Below, one piece after another: positions 20,980 through 27,539 of a stretch of 64,000 nt of DNA; the stretch's first letter is position 1, and every line of letters starts with the position of its first letter. The stretch covers positions 1,255,438-1,319,437 of the forward strand of contig NZ_JNXG01000002.1 of the NCBI RefSeq assembly GCF_000717025.1, read 5' to 3'. The notes under the pieces were generated by a model that saw only the letters and a program-made list of their open reading frames with translations, did no database searches and was not told the DNA's origin. Made by a program: the position numbers and the translations under genes. This DNA is from Streptomyces atroolivaceus (lineage in GTDB: Bacteria; Actinomycetota; Actinomycetes; Streptomycetales; Streptomycetaceae).

Positions 20980-22368
20980 ATGCGGAAGAGGCTGTTCGCT
21001 CCCCTGTGGGCCTGCCTGCTGCTGATACTCACGGCGGCTGTGCTGGCGATGACCCCCGCTGCCCAGGCCGCCCCCTCCACGATCGACGACGCGGCGAGCG
21101 CCCTGCGCCAGGGCCCCGTGTACGTCGACCCCGCGGCGTCCGGTCAGCTCTCGGCGTCCCAGGAGGCCGCCCTGGAGAAGAAGATCATCGACGCGGACAA
21201 GCCGGTCTTCGTGGCCGTGCTGCCCGCGACATCCGAGTACCCGCCCGAGAACCTCCTGCAGAACCTGCGCACCGACACCGGAGTCACCGGTGTCTACGCG
21301 GTCCGCCTCGGCGACGGCTTCGACGCGGGCGCCGACCCGCAGGTGATGCCGGTCCGGGCCGTCGAGAACCTCACCACCGCCGTGAAGGCACCCGGCGCGG
21401 ACGCCGACGCCGCGACCCAGCTCAACGCCTTCGTCGACCGCGCCGTGGACGAGGCCGAGGGCAGCGCCCCGGCCTCCTGGTCCGGTGACGGTGGCGGCGC
21501 CGACGACGGCGCGGTGAACGGCGCACCGCTGACCGGTCTGGTCGTCCTCGCGGGACTGGTGCTCGCGGGCGGAGGAACCGCGTTCGCGGTCGCCCGCCGC
21601 AACAGGAAGCGCAAGGAGCAAGAGGAACAGGCGGCTCTGGAGAAGCTCCGGGTCGTCGTGGACGAGGACATCACCGCGTACGGCGAGACCCTGGACCGGC
21701 TGGACTTCCATCCCGCCGAGAAGGGCGCGGACGACGCGATGCGCATCGACTACGAGCGCGCGCTCGACTCCTACGAGGACGCCAAGTCCCGCATGGGCAA
21801 CGCGCACCATCCCTCCGACGTACGCGGGGTCACCAAGGCCCTGGAGGACGGCCGGTTCTCCCTGGCCGTGCTGGAGGCCCGCCGCAAGGGCCGGGCGCTC
21901 CCGGCGCGCCGGCCGCCCTGCTTCTTCGACCCGCGCCACGGCCCCTCGGTCGAGGACGTCCTGTGGACGCCGTCCGGCGGGGCGGCCCGCGAGGTCCCCG
22001 TCTGCGGCGCGGACGAGGTGCGCCTGCGTGAGGGCGAGGACCCCATGAGCCGCACGGTGGACGTCGGCGACGGCCGACGGCGCCCCTACTGGGAGGCGGG
22101 TCCGGCCTACGGCCCCTGGGCCGGAGGCTACTTCGGCGGCGGCCTGCTCCCGGGCCTGCTGGTCGGCACCATGCTGGGTTCGATGCTCGCCACCCCGGCG
22201 TACGCGGGGGAGTACGGCGGCGGTGACTTCGGGGGAGGCGGGGGAGGCGACTGGGGCGGCGGCGACGTCTCCGGCTCCGACTTCGACTCCTCCGGATTCG
22301 GCGGTGGCGGCTTCGGCGACGGCGGTGGGTTCGGAGGCGGCGGAGGCTTCGACGGGGGCGGGTTCTAG
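20980..22368 (+). CDS. Membrane protein with signal peptide and Gly-rich C-terminus, unknown function
   Basis: The 462-residue protein has a cleavable signal peptide (LLLILTAAVLAMTPAAQA) and an extracytoplasmic region of about 150 residues. A transmembrane helix follows at about 182-203 (LTGLVVLAGLVLAGGGTAFAV), flanked by RRNRKRKEQEEQ, with a charged helical region of about 130 residues on the inside. A further hydrophobic stretch (GLLPGLLVGTMLGSMLATPA) precedes a C-terminal tail of about 60 residues that is almost entirely Gly, Asp, Ser and Phe. Similar proteins are common in Streptomyces and resemble TPM-domain-like membrane proteins in layout, but I cannot assign a family. The gene ends by overlapping the stop codon of the convergent flavoprotein gene. 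Confidence 0.7.
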   Translation: MRKRLFAPLWACLLLILTAAVLAMTPAAQAAPSTIDDAASALRQGPVYVDPAASGQLSASQEAALEKKIIDADKPVFVAVLPATSEYPPENLLQNLRTDTGVTGVYAVRLGDGFDAGADPQVMPVRAVENLTTAVKAPGADADAATQLNAFVDRAVDEAEGSAPASWSGDGGGADDGAVNGAPLTGLVVLAGLVLAGGGTAFAVARRNRKRKEQEEQAALEKLRVVVDEDITAYGETLDRLDFHPAEKGADDAMRIDYERALDSYEDAKSRMGNAHHPSDVRGVTKALEDGRFSLAVLEARRKGRALPARRPPCFFDPRHGPSVEDVLWTPSGGAAREVPVCGADEVRLREGEDPMSRTVDVGDGRRRPYWEAGPAYGPWAGGYFGGGLLPGLLVGTMLGSMLATPAYAGEYGGGDFGGGGGGDWGGGDVSGSDFDSSGFGGGGFGDGGGFGGGGGFDGGGF

Positions 22369-22970
22369 CGGGGCGTCCCCGCTCCGGACTTCTTCGCCGG
22401 CTGCTCCTCCCAGGTCTCCGGGGCCCACACGCCCGAGCGCTTGAGCGACGCCGGACAGTGCAGGTAGATCTCGTCGATGTCCACGACCAGGGCGAGGTCG
22501 GGGCGGCGGCCCCTGACCTTCATCTCGTCGAAGACCGGAGCGTCCGTGAGGACGCGGGCCCGGCCGTTGATCCGCAGGACCGTCATCACGCCCGGTATCA
22601 GGTACAGCAGGCCCACATGCGGGTTGGACAGGATGTTGTGGAAGCTGTCACCGCGCCGGTTGCCCGGCAGGTCGGGCAGCACGAGGGTGCGCGGGTCCAG
22701 GACCCGGGTGAAGCCGGGTTCCCCGCCGCGCGGGGAGGTGTCGCAGTTGCCGTCGGCGTCCGAGGTGGACACGGCGCAGAACGGCGCGCGGGCCAGCAGG
22801 TCGAGGTCGGCCTCGGTGAGCTCGTCGTGGACCTTCTCGATGACGATCGGCCACGGCTCGCCCAGGATCTCCCGCAGCTGCTCGGCCGACCGCAGGGGCA
22901 CGGCCCCGGCCAGGGGATCCGCGGTGCCGACGGGGGCGGCCGTGACGGTCGCGGGCGCGGCGTTCGACAA
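22365..22970 (-). CDS. Pyridoxamine 5'-phosphate oxidase-fold flavoprotein
   Basis: The 201-residue protein has the split-barrel FMN-binding fold of PPOX-like proteins of the MSMEG_1061 type: FCAVSTSDADGNCDTSPRGGEPGF, then LVLPDLPGNRRGDSFHNILSNPHVGLLYLIPG, and the C-terminal IYLHCPASLKRSGVW. Such proteins bind FMN or F420 and reduce or bind small molecules; the substrate is unknown. The start is taken as TTG at 22970, with GGAG six bases upstream. An iron-box-like site lies about 50 bases upstream (23020-23038), suggesting regulation by a DmdR/IdeR repressor. It converges on the membrane-protein gene with a four-base overlap. Confidence 0.8.
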   Translation of the reverse strand: MSNAAPATVTAAPVGTADPLAGAVPLRSAEQLREILGEPWPIVIEKVHDELTEADLDLLARAPFCAVSTSDADGNCDTSPRGGEPGFTRVLDPRTLVLPDLPGNRRGDSFHNILSNPHVGLLYLIPGVMTVLRINGRARVLTDAPVFDEMKVRGRRPDLALVVDIDEIYLHCPASLKRSGVWAPETWEEQPAKKSGAGTPR

Positions 22971-23019
22971 GGGGTACTCCGAACCTCGTGGGGGCGGCAG
23001 CAGCGGATCGCTGACCTGG

Positions 23020-23038
23020 CACTGTTAGGTTCACCTTA
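23020..23038 (-). promoter_or_regulatory. Iron-box-like site upstream of the PPOX flavoprotein gene
   Basis: On the minus strand the sequence TAAGGTGAACCTAACAGTG matches 13 of 19 positions of the DmdR/IdeR consensus as I remember it (TTAGGTGAGCCTAACCTAA), with 13 of the first 15 identical. It is about 50 bases before the predicted start, where a repressor would cover a promoter. The other half of the box is poor, so binding is uncertain. Confidence 0.45.
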
Positions 23039-23288
23039 CTTATGTGTGCGGGTGCGCCCCGTCCCGGGGGCGGCAAGCGGGGCCGAGGAAACCGCACCAC
23101 CGCGTGCCGCCGTCCCGGACGCGTCCGGGCGGGCCAGGCGCTCGCCACGGACTCGGCGCTCTCGACCGTTCACGCCCGGAGAAGGTTGTTCCGCTCTTCG
23201 CGGAGTAGATGAGGTAGGCGAGGTCGGACACTTCGCGTCCCTCGCCACCTGGTGGCGCGGGGCACGAACGGATGGGAAGCTGAAGCCG

Positions 23289-24239
23289 ATGGACCGTGAC
23301 CGGGTGGAGAAGCAACTGCTGGACGGCTTGACCGTCGACACCAGCAGGCCGGAGCAGCCGATACTGCTGGACGAGGCGGGCCGGCCGATCAAGACGTGGC
23401 GGGAGAACTACCCGTACGACGTCAAGATCCGCCGCAAGGAGTACGAGCGGGTCAAGCGCATCCTCCAGATCGAGATGCTCAAGCTCCAGCGGTGGACCAA
23501 GGAGACCGGGGCGCGGGTCGTCGTGGTCTGCGAGGGGCGGGACGCGGCCGGCAAGGGCGGCACCATCCAGCGCTTCACCGAGCGCCTCAACCCGCGTGGC
23601 GCGCGCATCGTGGCCCTGGACAAGCCGACGGACCGTGAGCGGGGTCAGTGGTACTTCCAGCGGTACGCGGCCCACCTGCCCGCCCCCGGCGAGATCGTCT
23701 TCTTCGACCGCTCCTGGTACAACCGGGCCGGAGTCGAACGCGTCATGGGCTTCTGCAGCCAGCCCGAGTACGAACTCTTCCTGAAGCAGTGCCCGGAGTT
23801 CGAGCAGATGCTCGTCGACGACGGGATCATCGTGGTGAAGTTCTGGTTCTCCGTCTCCCGTGCCGAGCAGCGCACCCGCTTCGCGATCCGCCAGGTCGAC
23901 CCGGTGCGTCAGTGGAAGCTGTCGCCCACGGACGTCGACTCCCTCGACCGCTGGGACGACTACACCACGGCGAAGATCGACATGTTCCGCGCCACCGACA
24001 CCGAGCACGCGCCGTGGACCGTCGTGAAGAGCAACGACAAGCGCAGGGCACGCCTGGAGGCGATGCGCAGCCTGCTCGCGCGCATCGACTACACGGCGAA
24101 GGACATCGACGCCGTCGGCAAACCGGACCCCCTCATCGTGGGCGCCGCAGCCACCCTGCTGGAGCCGGGCGAGGAGGACACCGCCCTCTCGCCCACCCGT
24201 CTCGCGCCGAACACCGAGGGCCCGGGGGAGCACCCCTGA
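23289..24239 (+). CDS. ppk2: Polyphosphate kinase 2 family protein
   Basis: The 316-residue protein is a PPK2-type P-loop kinase that transfers phosphate between polyphosphate and nucleotides. Walker A GRDAAGKGG is at residues 83-91, Walker B/lid sequence IVFFDRSWYNRAG at about 136-148, and the conserved FKWFSVS-like strand reads VKFWFSVSRAEQ. The N-terminal 60 residues (LPYDVKIRRKEYE-like element here NYPYDVKIRRKEYE) match the single-domain class. The ATG at 23289 follows a GGAAG stretch about ten bases upstream; longer in-frame extensions run through the divergent regulatory region and are unlikely. Which nucleotide (AMP, ADP or GDP) is used cannot be read. Confidence 0.9.
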   Translation: MDRDRVEKQLLDGLTVDTSRPEQPILLDEAGRPIKTWRENYPYDVKIRRKEYERVKRILQIEMLKLQRWTKETGARVVVVCEGRDAAGKGGTIQRFTERLNPRGARIVALDKPTDRERGQWYFQRYAAHLPAPGEIVFFDRSWYNRAGVERVMGFCSQPEYELFLKQCPEFEQMLVDDGIIVVKFWFSVSRAEQRTRFAIRQVDPVRQWKLSPTDVDSLDRWDDYTTAKIDMFRATDTEHAPWTVVKSNDKRRARLEAMRSLLARIDYTAKDIDAVGKPDPLIVGAAATLLEPGEEDTALSPTRLAPNTEGPGEHP

Positions 24240-24245
24240 GAGGTC

Positions 24246-25013
24246 TCAGCCGCGCGTGGCGGTGACGTCCCCGTTGACGGTGGTCAGCGTCATGCCGTGC
24301 CCGCCGCCCTTCCCGGCGGCGGGCACGGCCACAGCGGTCCGGCCGTTCCGCGACGCGGCATCGATGTCGTAGGCGGGCGCGTCCTGGGGCAGTGCCACCC
24401 GCACCGAGCCGTTGGTCGTGGCGGCGGTGAGACGGGACGGCGAGGTCGCGCTGCCGAGCGTCACGTCCCCGTTGACGGTCTCGGCGTGCAGGCGCTCCGA
24501 GCGCAGGGCGCCCGTGTGCACCGAGCCGTTGCGGGTCGCGAGGCGGACGGCGGCATCGCCCGAGCCGGACCGGGTGACGGTCACGTCCCCGTTCACGGTG
24601 GTCAGGTCCAGCCCCGCCGACATGCCGACCGCGTCGATGCCCGCGTTCCTGGCGGTGACCGTGACGGAGACGCCTGCGGGAACGCCGATCGCGGGCATGC
24701 GCGGGCACGGCCCTTCGCCGTGATCCCCGTGCCCTTCGTGCTGCGGGCATGACAGATCGAGGACCCAGGTGTCGTCCCGGTGGGACCAACGGCTGACGAT
24801 CCCGGCTCCGGTGACCGCCCGGTCGCCGTCGGCCGGCCGCAGGCGCACGCCGTTGTCCGTCGTGAGCACCAGGTGCGTTCCCCGGCCCAGGACAGGTGGT
24901 GCACCACCGGGTCGTCCGCCGGGGTCCCCGCCTCCGCCGCACCCGGCCAGGAGGGGGACGACCGCCAGCAGCGGTGCCCATCGCCGTCTGCGCGCCAACG
25001 CCGTGATGTTCAT
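24246..25013 (-). CDS. DUF4097-type beta-repeat lipoprotein
   Basis: The 255-residue protein has a lipoprotein signal with lipobox PLLAGC (RRRRWAPLLAVVPLLAGCGG), so it should sit on the outer face of the membrane. The body is a DUF4097-like repeated beta structure: TTVNGDVT or closely related NGDVT/NGSV segments recur about every 20-25 residues (LTTVNGDVTVTRSG, ATRNGSVHTG, AETVNGDVTLGS, ATTNGSVRVA, LTTVNGDVTATRG). A short His/Glu/Gly/Cys cluster (CPQHEGHGDHGEGPC) sits before the repeats and could bind metal. The start is placed at ATG 25013 because the signal peptide begins there. It is convergent with the PPK2 gene, seven bases away. Confidence 0.78.
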   Translation of the reverse strand: MNITALARRRRWAPLLAVVPLLAGCGGGGDPGGRPGGAPPVLGRGTHLVLTTDNGVRLRPADGDRAVTGAGIVSRWSHRDDTWVLDLSCPQHEGHGDHGEGPCPRMPAIGVPAGVSVTVTARNAGIDAVGMSAGLDLTTVNGDVTVTRSGSGDAAVRLATRNGSVHTGALRSERLHAETVNGDVTLGSATSPSRLTAATTNGSVRVALPQDAPAYDIDAASRNGRTAVAVPAAGKGGGHGMTLTTVNGDVTATRG

Positions 25014-25089
25014 GCCTGCTCGCCTTCCCCGCCTCGGGGCGTCCCATGGCCCGGGACCGTGCACGGCCTCCCCTCCGGGCCGGCCGGCC

Positions 25090-27339
25090 TCACCGGCGCC
25101 CGCGCTCCCGGCGGGGCTCAGGAGCGAAGGGGTTGTCCTGGAAGCCCTCGTCCCACTCCGGTTCGGCATAGCTGACGGGGGCGCGGGTACTACGACCGCT
25201 GTCGGTGATGAAAGGCGCCCGGGAGGACGAGGGCCTGCGGCTGCGTCCCCGCTGCCGCCGGGGTTCGTCGTCGATCGGCCCTGACCCGTACGAGACGGCG
25301 TCGCCGAGGTCGACGGGATAGCTGCTCGACGTGCCGGAAGGCGCCCGGCTCGACCTGCGCCTGCGGCTGCGGCTGCGCTCCCGCCGGGGTTCGTCGTCGA
25401 TCGGCCCGGCTCCGTACGAGACGGCGTCGCCGAGGTCGACGGGGCGGCTGCTCGTCATGCCGGAAGGCGCGCGGCTCGACCTGCGCCTGCGGCTGCGGCT
25501 GCGCTCCCGTTCGGGTTCGGGTTCGAAGGCCTCCACGTCGACGGGGCGCCGGCTCCTCCTCCGCGACGTCCTCTCGTCCGCGGAGTCGTCAAGGTAGCTC
25601 GGAGCGACACTGCCGCGTCGGTGCCGACGACTGCTGGTCTCGGGCTGCTGACTGCCGAAGTACTCGTCCTCGTCCTCCACCGCGGCGTAGTTGACGGGCT
25701 CGGGGGCGGGGGGACGGCGGCCCGTCGTGCTCAGGGGCGGCCTCGACCTGTGCCGGCGGGCGGGGCGCGGAGGAGCCTGGCTCGTGCGGCTCCTGCTCTT
25801 GCTCCGACTGCGGTACGCGGGGTCCGGATCCTCCTCGGGGCTGTTGCTGCGCCGGTCGGGCTCCATCCGGTAGGTCTTCCGGCGATCGGCCACGGCGGCA
25901 CCCACGTCCTTGGTGGACTGCCGGTGACCGTAGCCGTACTCCTCGAGGTACGCGTCGTCGTCGGATTGTTCACCGGCGAACCTCATGCCCTCCGGCACGG
26001 CCTTCCGGTTCTCCATGCCGTAGAAGCCGTTGTGCGTCCCGGGCTTTCCGTACCTGGACGGATGGGGCGTGGTGACGCTCACCGTCACGTCGTCGCGGCC
26101 GGCGCGTGCGGGAAGCCGGCCGGTGTCCCTGATGAGCTCCTGGGTGGAGTAGCCGGGGGTTCCCCGTGGCACGCGCGGCATCTGGAAGTGCATGTTGGCG
26201 TTCGGGCCGACACCGCTGAGGCGTCCGGCGGCCTCGGGCCGGCTCAGGTCGACGTCGTTGAGGACGGGGACGCCCAGTCGCCGCAGGTCCTCGCGGTTGT
26301 TCTCGTACTCCTGGTAGTCGGGCCGTTCCTCGTACGTCGTGGCGGCCATCCTGCCCGCCTGGCTGGGGTCCCGGCGCACCCGCGCCCGTACCCCGGACAG
26401 GTCCGCCTCGGAGAGGAGGATCTGGTCCCGGTCGTGCAGATTCTCCTCGGGCGGGCGGGTCCGGCCCTGCGGGTGCAGGCCGCCCACCGTGGCACGGGGG
26501 CCCATGATCTGCGTGGGGTGCACCTCGATGCGCCCCTGTGTGGTGTCGAAGATCTCCATGCCGTCCGAGGACTTGACGTACCTGCCGACGATCGGGCCGC
26601 GCTCGCCGGTGATCTCGAACATCTGGCCGCGGTCCCTCCTGTGCATCCTGCGGCCCCCGCCGGCCATCATGCGGGCAACCGTGATACCGCCGCCGTTGTC
26701 CTGAGCGGGCGTGGCCGTCCCGGCGGAGGCGCCGGATCCGGGGCCGGACAGGTCGGGCATGGCCCCCTGGGCCATCCTCCTGCCGTTCGCCGTGGCATGG
26801 CGCTCGAACGGATCGTCCTGGTGGGAGACCGCCACCCCCGACCCGTTGTCGGTCCCCGCGACGGGGCCCAGGGACTGCTGGCGGACGTGGTCGAGCTCGT
26901 GGAACATCGTCTCGTCATCCGCGCCCTGCGGGCCGACGACGATGTCATGGCCCGTGGTGTAGGCGCGGGCGCCGAGCTCCGTCGCCGAGCGCTGGGCGAC
27001 CGGGTCGCTGTGTACGCGCACATGGCGGAAGGACATGCCGTAGCCCTGCTCCGCCTTCTCCATGAGGCGCGAGTCCAGCGGACGGCCCGGGGAGCGGACG
27101 GCGTCGACCACGGACGACCGCTGGACGGACGACGTGCCGGCGGGCGGCTGCTCGGCGGTCTCATGACCACAAGCGGCGCCGTGCTCGTGCAGCTCCTCCT
27201 CGACGGCGCGGGCCACGACCGCGTTGCCCGCCGCGCGCTGAAGAGCCAGAACGCGTTGCGCGAACGTGGTCGGTGCTTCCGCGCGGCGGCCGTTCTCCCG
27301 GCCACCGGCCTGCTCGACCTGTGTTCTGTATGCGCGCAC
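25090..27339 (-). CDS. DUF4157 (eCIS-associated) putative effector with Arg/Ser-repeat C-terminus
   Basis: The 749-residue protein has a DUF4157/eCIS-core domain at about residues 80-160: RPLDSRLMEKAEQGYGMSF, then the HExxH motif HELDH at 147-151 followed by VRQQ. DUF4157 proteins are linked to contractile injection systems as toxins or their carriers. A VQR motif precedes the domain. The middle (about 300-420) includes ILLSEADLSGVRARV and MHFQMPRVP, distantly like BMT5-type Rossmann-like domains, with the glycine-rich SAM motif degenerate. The C-terminal 250 residues are low complexity with SRSRSR-type stretches and two near-perfect 42-residue repeats. GTG 27339 is used because AGGAG lies four bases upstream; a GTG five codons earlier has no site. 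It lies 200 bases from the CIS regulator and probably belongs to that locus. Confidence 0.75.
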   Translation of the reverse strand: MRAYRTQVEQAGGRENGRRAEAPTTFAQRVLALQRAAGNAVVARAVEEELHEHGAACGHETAEQPPAGTSSVQRSSVVDAVRSPGRPLDSRLMEKAEQGYGMSFRHVRVHSDPVAQRSATELGARAYTTGHDIVVGPQGADDETMFHELDHVRQQSLGPVAGTDNGSGVAVSHQDDPFERHATANGRRMAQGAMPDLSGPGSGASAGTATPAQDNGGGITVARMMAGGGRRMHRRDRGQMFEITGERGPIVGRYVKSSDGMEIFDTTQGRIEVHPTQIMGPRATVGGLHPQGRTRPPEENLHDRDQILLSEADLSGVRARVRRDPSQAGRMAATTYEERPDYQEYENNREDLRRLGVPVLNDVDLSRPEAAGRLSGVGPNANMHFQMPRVPRGTPGYSTQELIRDTGRLPARAGRDDVTVSVTTPHPSRYGKPGTHNGFYGMENRKAVPEGMRFAGEQSDDDAYLEEYGYGHRQSTKDVGAAVADRRKTYRMEPDRRSNSPEEDPDPAYRSRSKSRSRTSQAPPRPARRHRSRPPLSTTGRRPPAPEPVNYAAVEDEDEYFGSQQPETSSRRHRRGSVAPSYLDDSADERTSRRRSRRPVDVEAFEPEPERERSRSRRRRSSRAPSGMTSSRPVDLGDAVSYGAGPIDDEPRRERSRSRRRRSSRAPSGTSSSYPVDLGDAVSYGSGPIDDEPRRQRGRSRRPSSSRAPFITDSGRSTRAPVSYAEPEWDEGFQDNPFAPEPRRERGRR
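25261..25512 (-). repeat. Two tandem 126-base repeats encoding 42-residue Arg/Ser units
   Basis: The segments starting at 25261 and 25387 are nearly identical over 126 bases and encode units of the pattern ERSRSRRRRSSRAPSG, then PVDLGDAVSYG, then GPIDDEPRR. A third, shortened and more diverged copy lies toward the C-terminus, and a related RS block precedes them. The repeats keep frame. Confidence 0.9.
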
Positions 27340-27539
27340 GGTACTCCTCGCCACTCAACGCCTGATCAAGAATGGTTACCCGGCCGGTGCCGGCCGCGGG
27401 AGGTCCGCGAGGGCAGAAACCCGGGTGTGGGCGGGTGAGCGGCAGGGCCGTGAGGGCAAGCCCCGCGGCCGGGACGGATCCGGGCGGACGGGCAGGCAGG
27501 CGCTCGGCCCCCGCTCTGCGCGCAGGCCTGCCGGTCCGG

